Source: Micromussa lordhowensis (taxonomy: Eukaryota > Cnidaria > Anthozoa > Scleractinia > Lobophylliidae). From it: DNA of 64,000 nucleotides. The stretch is taken from contig OZ026604.1 in the NCBI GenBank assembly GCA_964020085.1, positions 25,947,427 to 26,011,426 on the forward strand. Reading direction: 5' to 3'. A program made the position numbers and the translations under genes. The number at the start of each line of letters is the position of its first letter. Position 1 is the first letter of the stretch. Shown piece by piece: positions 37,501-50,101 of this stretch. The notes beneath the pieces are model-generated. The model made no database searches and had not been told where the DNA came from. It worked only from the letters and a program-made list of their open reading frames with translations.

Positions 37501-39395
37501 ACTAATGGCACCAAAGCACTCCTGGGGTGGGTCCGGGTCCACATGCAAAGTTTCGGAGCTGCGCGACATCTCGCACTATGCTAACCAGCCCGTTTGCTAA
37601 TTAGCCGAACTTTGCGCGCGTCGCAACTTTGCAAACTAATACCACCAAAGCACTCCCGGGGTCGGTCCGGGTCCACATGCGAAGTATCGGAGCTGCGCGA
37701 AATCTCCCACTATGCTAATCAGCCCGCAGATCCCCAGGCGTGGCCGGCTGGCTGACTCGTTAGCCGAGCTTGACGCGTGTCGCAACTTGGCAAACTAATG
37801 GCACCAAAGCACTCCTGGGGTGGGTCCGGGTCCACATGCAAAGTTTCGGAGCTGCGCGACATCTCGCACTATGCTAACCAGCCCGTTTGCTAATTAGCCG
37901 AACTTTGCGCGCGTCGCAACTTTGCAAACTAATACCACCAAAGCACTCCCGGGGTCGGTCCGGGTCCAAATGCGAAGTATCGGAGCTGCGCGAAATCTCC
38001 CACTATGCTAATCAGCCCGCAGATCCCCAGGTGTGGCCGGCTGGCTGACTCGTTAGCCGAGCTTGACGCGTGTCGCAACTTGGCAAACTAATGGCACCAA
38101 AGCACTCCTGGGGTGGGTCCGGGTCCACATGCAAAGTTTCGGAGCTGCGCGACATCTCGCACTATGCTAACCAGCCCGTTTGCTAATTAGCCGAACTTTG
38201 CGCGCGTCGCAACTTTGCAAACTAATACCACCAAAGCACTCCCGGGGTCGGTCCGGGTCCAAATGCGAAGTATCGGAGCTGCGCGAAATCTCCCACTATG
38301 CTAATCAGCCCGCAGATCCCCAGGCGTGGCCGGCTGGCTGACTCGTTAGCCGAGCTTGACGCGTGTCGCAACTTGGCAAACTAATGGCACCAAAGCACTC
38401 CTGGGGTGGGTCCGGGTCCACATGCAAAGTTTCGGAGCTGCGCGACATCTCGCACTATGCTAACCAGCCCGTTTGCTAATTAGCCGAACTTTGCGCGCGT
38501 CGCAACTTTGCAAACTAATACCACCAAAGCACTCCCGGGGTCGGTCCGGGTCCAAATGCGAAGTATCGGAGCTGCGCGAAATCTCCCACTATGCTAATCA
38601 GCCCGCAGATCCCCAGGCGTGGCCGGCTGGCTGACTCGTTAGCCGAGCTTGACGCGTGTCGCAACTTGGCAAACTAATGGCACCAAAGCACTCCTGGGGT
38701 GGGTCCGGGTCCACATGCAAAGTTTCGGAGCTGCGCGACATCTCGCACTATGCTAACCAGCCCGTTTGCTAATTAGCCGAACTTTGCGCGCGTCGCAACT
38801 TTGCAAACTAATACCACCAAAGCACTCCCGGGGTCGGTCCGGGTCCAAATGCGAAGTATCGGAGCTGCGCGAAATCTCCCACTATGCTAATCAGCCCGCA
38901 GATCCCCAGGCGTGGCCGGCTGGCTGACTCGTTAGCCGAGCTTGACGCGTGTCGCAACTTGGCAAACTAATGGCACCAAAGCACTCCTGGGGTGGGTCCT
39001 GGTCCACATGCAAAGTTTCGGAGCTGCGCGACATCTCGCACTATGCTAACCAGCCCGTTTGCTAATTAGCCGAACTTTGCGCGCGTCGCAACTTTGCAAA
39101 CTAATACCACCAAAGCACTCCCGGGGTCGGTCCGGGTCCAAATGCGAAGTATCGGAGCTGCGCGAAATCTCCCACTATGCTAATCAGCCTGCAGATCCCC
39201 AGGCGTGGCCGGCTGGCTGACTCGTTAGCCGAGCTTGACGCGTGTCGCAACTTGGCAAACTAATGGCACCAAAGCACTCCTGGGGTGGGTCCGGGTCCAC
39301 ATGCAAAGTTTCGGAGCTGCGCGACATCTCGCACTATGCTAACCAGCCCGTTTGCTAATTAGCCGAACTTTGCGCGCGTCGCAACTTTGCAAACT
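34574..39395 (+). repeat. Units 119 to 135A, dimers with moderate substitutions
   Basis: Changes seen are at 34739, 36483-36484 (CC to AG), 36687, 36747, 36877, 36895, 37020, 37109, 37488, 37676, 38032, 39000 and 39190. Units 125-127 are the most diverged stretch of the left zone. The change at 37676 puts the A-type base (CCACATG) into a B monomer. Confidence 0.88.
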
Positions 39396-42300
39396 AATAC
39401 CACCAAAGCACTCCCGGGGTCGGTCCGGGTCCAAATGCGAAGTATCGGAGCTGCGCGAAATCTCCCACTATGCTAATCAGCCCGCAGATCCCCAGGCGTG
39501 GCCGGCTGGCTGACTCGTTAGCCGAGCTTGACGCGTGTCGCAACTTGGCAAACTAATGGCACCAAAGCACTCCTGGGGTGGGTCCGGGTCCACATGCAAA
39601 GTTTCGGAGCTGCGCGACATCTCGCACTATGCTAACCAGCCCGTTTGCTAATTAGCCGAACTTTGCGCGCGTCGCAACTTTGCAAACTAATACCACCAAA
39701 GCACTCCCGGGGTCGGTCCGGGTCAAAATGCGAAGTATCGGAGCTGCGCGAAATCTCCCACTATGCTAATCAGCCCGCAGATCCCCAGGCGTGGCCGGCT
39801 GGCTGACTCGTTAGCCGAGCTTGACGCGTGTCGCAACTTGGCAAACTAATGGCACCAAAGCACTCCTGGGGTGGGTCCGGGTCCACATGCAAAGTTTCGG
39901 AGCTGCGCGACATCTCGCACTATGCTAACCAGCCCGTTTGCTAATTAGCCGAACTTTGCGCGCGTCGCAACTTTGCAAACTAATACCACCAAAGCACTCC
40001 CGGGGTCGGTCCGGGTCCAAATGCGAAGTATCGGAGCTGCGCGAAATCTCCCACTATGCTAATCAGCCCGCAGATCCCCAGGCGTGGCCGGCTGGCTGAC
40101 TCGTTAGCCGAGCTTGACGCGTGTCGCAACTTGGCAAACTAATGGCACCAAAGCACTCCTGGGGTGGGTCCGGGTCCACATGCAAAGTTTCGGAGCTGCG
40201 CGACATCTCGCACTATGCTAACCAGCCCGTTTGCTAATTAGCCGAACTTTGCGCGCGTCGCAACTTTGCAAACTAATACCACCAAAGCACTCCCGGGGTC
40301 GGTCCGGGTCCAAATGCGAAGTATCGGAGCTGCGCGAAATCTCTCACTATGCTAATCAGCCCGCAGATCCCCAGGCGTGGCCGGCTGGCTGACTCGTTAG
40401 CCGAGCTTGACGCGTGTCGCAACTTGGCACACTAATGGCACCAAAGCACTCCTGGGGTGGGTCCGGGTCCACATGCAAAGTTTCGGAGCTGCGCGACATC
40501 TCGCACTATGCTAACCAGCCCGTTTGCTAATTAGCCGAACTTTGCGCGCGTCGCAACTTTGCAAACTAATACCACCAAAGCACTCCCGGGGTCGGTCCGG
40601 GTCCAAATGCGAAGTATCGGAGCTGCGCGAAATCTCGCACTATGCTAATCAGCCCGCAGATCCCCAGGCGTGGCCGGCTGGCTGACTCGTTAGCCGAGCT
40701 TGACGCGTGTCGCAACTTGGCAAACTAATGGCACCAAAGCACTCCTGGGGTGGGTCCGGGTCCACATGCAAAGTTTCGGAGCTGCGCGACATCTCGCACT
40801 ATGCTAACCAGCCCGTTTGCTAATTAGCCGAACTTTGCGCGCGTCGCAACTTTGCAAACTAATACCACCAAAGCACTCCCGGGGTCGGTCCGGGTCCAAA
40901 TGCGAAGTATCGGAGCAGCGCGAAATCTCCCACTATGCTAATCAGCCCGCAGATCCCCAGGCATGGCCAGCTGGCTGACTCGTTAGCCGAGCTTGACGCG
41001 TGTCGCAACTTGGCAAACTAATGGCACCAAAGCACTCCTGGGGTGGGTCCGGGTCCACATGCAAAGTTTCGGAGCTGCGCGACATCTCGCACTATGCTAA
41101 CCAGCCCGTTTGCTAATTAGCCGAACTTTGCGCGCGTCGCAACTTTGCAAACTAATACCACCAAAGCACTCCCGGGGTCGGTCCGGGTCCAAATGCGAAG
41201 TATCGGAGCTGCGTGAAATCTCGCACTATGCTAATCAGCCCGCAGATCCCCAGGCGTGGCCGGCTGGCTGACTCGTTAGCCGAGCTTGACGCGTGTCGCA
41301 ACTTGGCAAACTAATGGCACCAAAGCACTCCTGGGGTGGGTCCGGGTCCACATGCAAAGTTTCGGAGCTGCGCGACATCTCGCACTATGCTAACCAGCCT
41401 GTTTGCTAATTAGCCGAACTTTGCGCGCGTCGCAACTTTGCAAACTAATACCACTAAAGCACTCCCGGGGTCGGTCCGGGTCCAAATGTGAAGTATCGGA
41501 GCTGCGCGAAATCTCGCACTATGCTAATGAGCCCGCAGATCCCCAGGCGTGGCCGGCTGGCTGACTCGTTAGCCGAGCTTGACACGTGTCGCAACTTGGC
41601 AAACTAATGGCACCAAAGCACTCCTGGGGTGGGTCCGGGTCCACATGCAAAGTTTCGGAGCTGCGCGACATCTCGCACTATGCTAACCAGCCCGTTTGCT
41701 AATTAGCCGAACTTTGCGCGCGTCGCAACTTTGCAAACTAATACCACCAAAGCACTCCCGGGGTCGGTCCGGGTCCACATGCGAAGTATCGGAGCTGCGC
41801 GAAATCTCGCACTATGCTCATCAGCCCGCAGATCCCCAGGCGTGGCCGGCTGGCTGACTCGTTAGCTGAGCTTGACGCGTGTCGCAACTTGGCAAACTAA
41901 TGGCACCAAAGCACTCCTGGGGTGGGTCCGGGTCCACATGCAAAGTTTCGGAGCTGCGTGACATCTCGCACTATGCTAACCAGCCCGTTTGCTAATTAGC
42001 CGAACTTTGCGCGCGTCGCAACTTTGCAAACTAATACGACCAAAGCACTCCCGGGGTCGGTCCGGGTCCAAATGCGAAGTATCGGAGCTGCGTGAAATCT
42101 CGCACTATGCTAATCAGCCCGCAGATCCCCAGGCGTGGCCGGCTGGCTGACTCGTTAGCCGAGCTTGACGCGTGTCGCAACTTGGCAAACTAATGGCACC
42201 AAAGCACTCCTGGGGTGGGTCCGGGTCCACATGCAAAGTTTCGGAGCTGCGCGACATCTCCCACTATGCTAACCAGCCCGTTTGCTAATTAGCCGAACTT

Positions 42301-42911
42301 TGCGCGCGTCGCAACTTTGCAAACTAATACCACCAAAGCACTCCCGGGGTCGGTCCGGGTCCAAATGCGAAGTATCGGAGCTGCGCGAAATCTCGCACTA
42401 TGCTAATCAGCCCGCAGATCCCCAGGCGTGGCCGGCTGGCTGACTCGTTTGCCGAGCTTGACGCGTGTCGCAACTTGGCAAACTAATGGCACCAAAGCAC
42501 TCCTGGGGTGGGTCCGGGTCCACATGCAAAGTTTCGGAGCTGCGCGACATCTCGCACTATGCTAACCAGCCCGTTTGCTAATTAGCCGAACTTTGCGCGC
42601 GTCGCAACTTTGCAAACTAATACCACCAAAGCACTCCCGGGGTCGGTCCGGGTCCACATGCGAAGTATCGGAGCTGCGCGAAATCTCGCACTATGCTAAT
42701 CAGCCCGTAGATCCCCAGGCGTGGCCGGCTGGCTGACTCGTTAGCCGAGCTTGACGCGTGTCGCAACTTGGCAAACTAATGGCACCAAAGCACTCCTGGG
42801 GTGGGTCCGGGTCCACATGCAAAGTTTCGGAGCTGCGTGACATCTCGCACTATGCTAACCAGCCCGTTTGCTAATTAGCCGAACTTTGCGCGCGTCGCAA
42901 CTTTGCAAACT
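39396..42911 (+). repeat. Twelve-unit duplication, copy 1 (units 135B-147A)
   Basis: This 3,516-bp block is repeated immediately downstream. Shared markers include 39725, 40344, 40430, 40637, 40917, 40963, 40969, 41214, 41400, 41455, 41489, 41529, 41778, 41867, 41959, 42038, 42093, 42261, 42450, 42657, 42708 and 42838. Only 41584 and 41819 are private to this copy. The outer limits are placed at monomer boundaries. Markers show only that the junction lies between 42838 and the B diagnostic base of unit 147 near 42981. Confidence 0.95.
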
Positions 42912-45900
42912 AATACCACCAAAGCACTCCCGGGGTCGGTCCGGGTCCAAATGCGAAGTATCGGAGCTGCGCGAAATCTCCCACTATGCTAATCAGCCCG
43001 CAGATCCCCAGGCGTGGCCGGCTGGCTGACTCGTTAGCCGAGCTTGACGCGTGTCGCAACTTGGCAAACTAATGGCACCAAAGCACTCCTGGGGTGGGTC
43101 CGGGTCCACATGCAAAGTTTCGGAGCTGCGCGACATCTCGCACTATGCTAACCAGCCCGTTTGCTAATTAGCCGAACTTTGCGCGCGTCGCAACTTTGCA
43201 AACTAATACCACCAAAGCACTCCCGGGGTCGGTCCGGGTCAAAATGCGAAGTATCGGAGCTGCGCGAAATCTCCCACTATGCTAATCAGCCCGCAGATCC
43301 CCAGGCGTGGCCGGCTGGCTGACTCGTTAGCCGAGCTTGACGCGTGTCGCAACTTGGCAAACTAATGGCACCAAAGCACTCCTGGGGTGGGTCCGGGTCC
43401 ACATGCAAAGTTTCGGAGCTGCGCGACATCTCGCACTATGCTAACCAGCCCGTTTGCTAATTAGCCGAACTTTGCGCGCGTCGCAACTTTGCAAACTAAT
43501 ACCACCAAAGCACTCCCGGGGTCGGTCCGGGTCCAAATGCGAAGTATCGGAGCTGCGCGAAATCTCCCACTATGCTAATCAGCCCGCAGATCCCCAGGCG
43601 TGGCCGGCTGGCTGACTCGTTAGCCGAGCTTGACGCGTGTCGCAACTTGGCAAACTAATGGCACCAAAGCACTCCTGGGGTGGGTCCGGGTCCACATGCA
43701 AAGTTTCGGAGCTGCGCGACATCTCGCACTATGCTAACCAGCCCGTTTGCTAATTAGCCGAACTTTGCGCGCGTCGCAACTTTGCAAACTAATACCACCA
43801 AAGCACTCCCGGGGTCGGTCCGGGTCCAAATGCGAAGTATCGGAGCTGCGCGAAATCTCTCACTATGCTAATCAGCCCGCAGATCCCCAGGCGTGGCCGG
43901 CTGGCTGACTCGTTAGCCGAGCTTGACGCGTGTCGCAACTTGGCACACTAATGGCACCAAAGCACTCCTGGGGTGGGTCCGGGTCCACATGCAAAGTTTC
44001 GGAGCTGCGCGACATCTCGCACTATGCTAACCAGCCCGTTTGCTAATTAGCCGAACTTTGCGCGCGTCGCAACTTTGCAAACTAATACCACCAAAGCACT
44101 CCCGGGGTCGGTCCGGGTCCAAATGCGAAGTATCGGAGCTGCGCGAAATCTCGCACTATGCTAATCAGCCCGCAGATCCCCAGGCGTGGCCGGCTGGCTG
44201 ACTCGTTAGCCGAGCTTGACGCGTGTCGCAACTTGGCAAACTAATGGCACCAAAGCACTCCTGGGGTGGGTCCGGGTCCACATGCAAAGTTTCGGAGCTG
44301 CGCGACATCTCGCACTATGCTAACCAGCCCGTTTGCTAATTAGCCGAACTTTGCGCGCGTCGCAACTTTGCAAACTAATACCACCAAAGCACTCCCGGGG
44401 TCGGTCCGGGTCCAAATGCGAAGTATCGGAGCAGCGCGAAATCTCCCACTATGCTAATCAGCCCGCAGATCCCCAGGCATGGCCAGCTGGCTGACTCGTT
44501 AGCCGAGCTTGACGCGTGTCGCAACTTGGCAAACTAATGGCACCAAAGCACTCCTGGGGTGGGTCCGGGTCCACATGCAAAGTTTCGGAGCTGCGCGACA
44601 TCTCGCACTATGCTAACCAGCCCGTTTGCTAATTAGCCGAACTTTGCGCGCGTCGCAACTTTGCAAACTAATACCACCAAAGCACTCCCGGGGTCGGTCC
44701 GGGTCCAAATGCGAAGTATCGGAGCTGCGTGAAATCTCGCACTATGCTAATCAGCCCGCAGATCCCCAGGCGTGGCCGGCTGGCTGACTCGTTAGCCGAG
44801 CTTGACGCGTGTCGCAACTTGGCAAACTAATGGCACCAAAGCACTCCTGGGGTGGGTCCGGGTCCACATGCAAAGTTTCGGAGCTGCGCGACATCTCGCA
44901 CTATGCTAACCAGCCTGTTTGCTAATTAGCCGAACTTTGCGCGCGTCGCAACTTTGCAAACTAATACCACTAAAGCACTCCCGGGGTCGGTCCGGGTCCA
45001 AATGTGAAGTATCGGAGCTGCGCGAAATCTCGCACTATGCTAATGAGCCCGCAGATCCCCAGGCGTGGCCGGCTGGCTGACTCGTTAGCCGAGCTTGACG
45101 CGTGTCGCAACTTGGCAAACTAATGGCACCAAAGCACTCCTGGGGTGGGTCCGGGTCCACATGCAAAGTTTCGGAGCTGCGCGACATCTCGCACTATGCT
45201 AACCAGCCCGTTTGCTAATTAGCCGAACTTTGCGCGCGTCGCAACTTTGCAAACTAATACCACCAAAGCACTCCCGGGGTCGGTCCGGGTCCACATGCGA
45301 AGTATCGGAGCTGCGCGAAATCTCGCACTATGCTAATCAGCCCGCAGATCCCCAGGCGTGGCCGGCTGGCTGACTCGTTAGCTGAGCTTGACGCGTGTCG
45401 CAACTTGGCAAACTAATGGCACCAAAGCACTCCTGGGGTGGGTCCGGGTCCACATGCAAAGTTTCGGAGCTGCGTGACATCTCGCACTATGCTAACCAGC
45501 CCGTTTGCTAATTAGCCGAACTTTGTGCGCGTCGCAACTTTGCAAACTAATACGACCAAAGCACTCCCGGGGTCGGTCCGGGTCCAAATGCGAAGTATCG
45601 GAGCTGCGTGAAATCTCGCACTATGCTAATCAGCCCGCAGATCCCCAGGCGTGGCCGGCTGGCTGACTCGTTAGCCGAGCTTGACGCGTGTCGCAACTTG
45701 GCAAACTAATGGCACCAAAGCACTCCTGGGGTGGGTCCGGGTCCACATGCAAAGTTTCGGAGCTGCGCGACATCTCCCACTATGCTAACCAGCCCGTTTG
45801 CTAATTAGCCGAACTTTGCGCGCGTCGCAACTTTGCAAACTAATACCACCAAAGCACTCCCGGGGTCGGTCCGGGTCCAAATGCGAAGTATCGGAGCTGC

Positions 45901-46427
45901 GCGAAATCTCGCACTATGCTAATCAGCCCGCAGATCCCCAGGCGTGGCCGGCTGGCTGACTCGTTTGCCGAGCTTGACGCGTGTCGCAACTTGGCAAACT
46001 AATGGCACCAAAGCACTCCTGGGGTGGGTCCGGGTCCACATGCAAAGTTTCGGAGCTGCGCGACATCTCGCACTATGCTAACCAGCCCGTTTGCTAATTA
46101 GCCGAACTTTGCGCGCGTCGCAACTTTGCAAACTAATACCACCAAAGCACTCCCGGGGTCGGTCCGGGTCCACATGCGAAGTATCGGAGCTGCGCGAAAT
46201 CTCGCACTATGCTAATCAGCCCGTAGATCCCCAGGCGTGGCCGGCTGGCTGACTCGTTAGCCGAGCTTGACGCGTGTCGCAACTTGGCAAACTAATGGCA
46301 CCAAAGCACTCCTGGGGTGGGTCCGGGTCCACATGCAAAGTTTCGGAGCTGCGTGACATCTCGCACTATGCTAACCAGCCCGTTTGCTAATTAGCCGAAC
46401 TTTGCGCGCGTCGCAACTTTGCAAACT
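42912..46427 (+). repeat. Twelve-unit duplication, copy 2 (units 147B-159A)
   Basis: Repeats 22 markers of copy 1, each exactly 3,516 bp downstream (43241, 43860, 43946 and onward to 46354). The one private change I saw is C-to-T at 45536. Unit 147 is a mosaic: its A has the GCGTGAC change of the block's end, and its B has CTCCCAC like unit 135B. That is what a crossover joining the end of one copy to the start of the next would produce. Confidence 0.95.
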
Positions 46428-47758
46428 AATACCACCAAAGCACTCCCGGGGTCGGTCCGGGTCCAAATGCGAAGTATCGGAGCTGCGCGAAATCTCGCAC
46501 TATGCTAATCAGCCCGCAGATCCCCAGGCGTGGCCGGCTGGCTGACTCGTTAGCCGAGCTTGACGCGTGTCGCAACTTGGCAAACTAATGGCACCAAAGC
46601 ACTCCTGGGGTGGGTCCGGGTCCACATGCAAAGTTTCGGAGCTGCGCGACATCTCGCACTATGCTAACCAGCCCGTTTGCTAATTAGCCGAACTTTGCGC
46701 GCGTCGCAACTTTGCAAACTAATACCACCAAAGCACTCCCGGGGTCGGTCCGGGTCCAAATGCGAAGTATCGGAGCTGCGCGAAATCTCGCACTATGCTA
46801 ATCAGCCCGCAGATCCCCAGGCGTGGCCGGCTGGCTGACTCGTTAGCCGAGCTTGACGCGTGTCGCAACTTGGCAAACTAATGACACCAAAGCACTCCTG
46901 GGGTGGGTCCGGGTCCACATGCAAAGTTTCGGAGCTGCGCGACATCTCGCACTATGCTAACCAGCCCGTTTGCTAATTAGCCGAACTTTGCGCGCGTCGC
47001 AACTTTGCAAACTAATACCACCAAAGCACTCCCGGGGTCGGTCCGGGTCCAAATGCGAAGTATCGGAGCTGCGCGAAATCTCGCACTATGCTAATCAGCC
47101 CGCAGATCCCCAGGCGTGGCCGGCTGGCTGACTCGTTAGCCGAGCTTGACGCGTGTCGCAACTTGGCAAACTAATGACACCAAAGCACTCCTGGGGTGGG
47201 TCCGGGTCCACATGCAAAGTTTCGGAGCTGCGCGACATCTCGCACTATGCTAACCAGCCCGTTTGCTAATTAGCCGAACTTTGCGCGCGTCGCAACTTTG
47301 CAAACTAATACCACCAAAGCACTCCCAGGGTCGGTCCGGGTCCAAATGCGAAGTATCGGAGCTGCGCGAAATCTCGCACTATGCTAATCAGCCCGCAGAT
47401 CCCCAGGCGTGGCCGGCTGGCTGACTCGTTAGCCGAGCTTGACGCGTGTCGCAACTTGGCAAACTAATGACACCAAAGCACTCCTGGGGTGGGTCCGGGT
47501 CCACATGCAAAGTTTCGGAGCTGCGCGACATCTCGCACTATGCTAACCAGCCCGTTTGCTAATTAGCCGAACTTTGCGCGCGTCGCAACTTTGCAAACTA
47601 ATACCACTAAAGCACTCCCGGGGTCGGTCCGGGTCCAAATGCGAAGTATCGGAGCTGCGCGAAATCTCGCACTATGCTAATCAGCCCGCAGATCCCCAGG
47701 CGTGGCCGGCTGGCTGACTCGTTAGCCGAGCTTGACGCGTGTCGCAACTTGGCAAACT
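46428..47758 (+). repeat. Units 159B-163, CTCGCAC-type dimers with GACACC marker
   Basis: All B monomers here are CTCGCAC. Units 161-163 share G-to-A in A (AATGACACC) at 46884, 47177 and 47470. Unit 162 also has CCCAGGG at 47327, and unit 163 has CCACTAAAG at 47608. The same markers recur about eight units downstream. Confidence 0.88.
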
Positions 47759-50101
47759 AATGGCACCAAAGCACTCCTGGGGTGGGTCCGGGTCCACATG
47801 CAAAGTTTCGGAGCTGCGCGACATCTCGCACTATGCTAACCAGCCCGTTTGCTAATTAGCCGAACTTTGCGCGCGTCGCAACTTTGCAAACTAATACCAC
47901 CAAAGCACTCCCGGGGTCGGTCCGGGTCCACTGCGAAGTATCGGAGCTGCGCGAAATCTCGCACTATGCTAATCAGCCCGCAGATCCCCAGGCGTGGCCG
48001 GCTGGCTGACTCGTTAGCTGAGCTTGACGCGTGTCGCAACTTGGCAAACTAATGGCACCAAAGCACTCCTGGGGTGGGTCCGGGTCCACATGCAAAGTTT
48101 CGGAGCTGCGTGACATCTCGCACTATGCTAACCAGCCCGTTTGCTAATTAGCCGAACTTTGCGCGCGTCGCAACTTTGCAAACTAATACGACCAAAGCAC
48201 TCCCGGGGTCGGTCCGGGTCCAAATGCGAAGTATCGGAGCTGCGTGAAATCTCGCACTATGCTAATCAGCCCGCAGATCCCCAGGCGTGGCCGGCTGGCT
48301 GACTCGTTAGCCGAGCTTGACGCGTGTCGCAACTTGGCAAACTAATGGCACCAAAGCACTCCTGGGGTGGGTCCGGGTCCACATGCAAAGTTTCGGAGCT
48401 GCGCGACATCTCGCACTATGCTAACCAGCCCGTTTGCTAATTAGCCGAACTTTGCGCGCGTCGCAACTCTGCAAACTAATACCACCAAAGCACTCCCGGG
48501 GTCGGTCCGGGTCCACATGCGAAGTATCGGAGCTGCGCGAAATCTCGCACTATGCTAATCAGCCCGTAGATCCCCAGGCGTGGCCGGCTGGCTGACTCGT
48601 TAGCCGAGCTTGACGCGTGTCGCAACTTGGCAAACTAATGGCACCAAAGCACTCCTGGGGTGGGTCCGGGTCCACATGCAAAGTTTCGGAGCTGCGTGAC
48701 ATCTCGCACTATGCTAACCAGCCCGTTTGCTAATTAGCCGAACTTTGCGCGCGTCGCAACTTTGCAAACTAATACCACCAAAGCACTCCCGGGGTCGGTC
48801 CGGGTCCAAATGCGAAGTATCGGAGCTGCGCGAAATCTCGCACTATGCTAATCAGCCCGCAGATCCCCAGGCGTGGCCGGCTGGCTGACTCGTTAGCCGA
48901 GCTTGACGCGTGTCGCAACTTGGCAAACTAATGGCACCAAAGCACTCCTGGGGTGGGTCCGGGTCCACATGCAAAGTTTCGGAGCTGCGCGACATCTCGC
49001 ACTATGCTAACCAGCCCGTTTGCTAATTAGCCGAACTTTGCGCGCGTCGCAACTTTGCAAACTAATACCACCAAAGCACTCCCGGGGTCGGTCCGGGTCC
49101 AAATGCGAAGTATCGGAGCTGCGCGAAATCTCGCACTATGCTAATCAGCCCGCAGATCCCCAGGCGTGGCCGGCTGGCTGACTCGTTAGCCGAGCTTGAC
49201 GCGTGTCGCAACTTGGCAAACTAATGACACCAAAGCACTCCTGGGGTGGGTCCGGGTCCACATGCAAAGTTTCGGAGCTGCGCGACATCTCGCACTATGC
49301 TAACCAGCCCGTTTGCTAATTAGCCGAACTTTGCGCGCGTCGCAACTTTGCAAACTAATACCACCAAAGCACTCCCGGGGTCGGTCCGGGTCCAAATGCG
49401 AAGTATCGGAGCTGCGCGAAATCTCGCACTATGCTAATCAGCCCGCAGATCCCCAGGCGTGGCCGGCTGGCTGACTCGTTAGCCGAGCTTGACGCGTGTC
49501 GCAACTTGGCAAACTAATGACACCAAAGCACTCCTGGGGTGGGTCCGGGTCCACATGCAAAGTTTCGGAGCTGCGCGACATCTCGCACTATGCTAACCAG
49601 CCCGTTTGCTAATTAGCCGAACTTTGCGCGCGTCGCAACTTTGCAAACTAATACCACCAAAGCACTCCCAGGGTCGGTCCGGGTCCAAATGCGAAGTATC
49701 GGAGCTGCGCGAAATCTCGCACTATGCTAATCAGCCCGCAGATCCCCAGGCGTGGCCGGCTGGCTGACTCGTTAGCCGAGCTTGACGCGTGTCGCAACTT
49801 GGCAAACTAATGACACCAAAGCACTCCTGGGGTGGGTCCGGGTCCACATGCAAAGTTTCGGAGCTGCGCGACATCTCGCACTATGCTAACCAGCCCGTTT
49901 GCTAATTAGCCGAACTTTGCGCGCGTCGCAACTTTGCAAACTAATACCACCAAAGCACTCCCAGGGTCGGTCCGGGTCCAAATGCGAAGTATCGGAGCTG
50001 CGCGAAATCTCGCACTATGCTAATCAGCCCGCAGATCCCCAGGCGTGGCCGGCTGGCTGACTCGTTAGCCGAGCTTGACGCGTGTCGCAACTTGGCAAAC
50101 T
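47759..50101 (+). repeat. Third, shortened copy (units 164-171)
   Basis: Unit 164 matches unit 155 (AGCTGAGC, and CCACTGCG derived from CCACATGCG by a 1-bp loss at about 47931). Unit 165 matches unit 156 (GCGTGAC, ATACGACC, GCGTGAAAT). Unit 166 matches unit 158 (CCACATGCG, CCCGTAG), and unit 167 matches unit 159. Units 169-170 match units 161-162 (GACACC, CCCAGGG). The counterpart of unit 157 (CTCCCAC in A, GTTTGCC) is missing. The block is therefore a nine-unit duplication that lost one unit. Unit 171 resembles unit 162 more than unit 163. The total is 2,343 bp. Confidence 0.88.
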
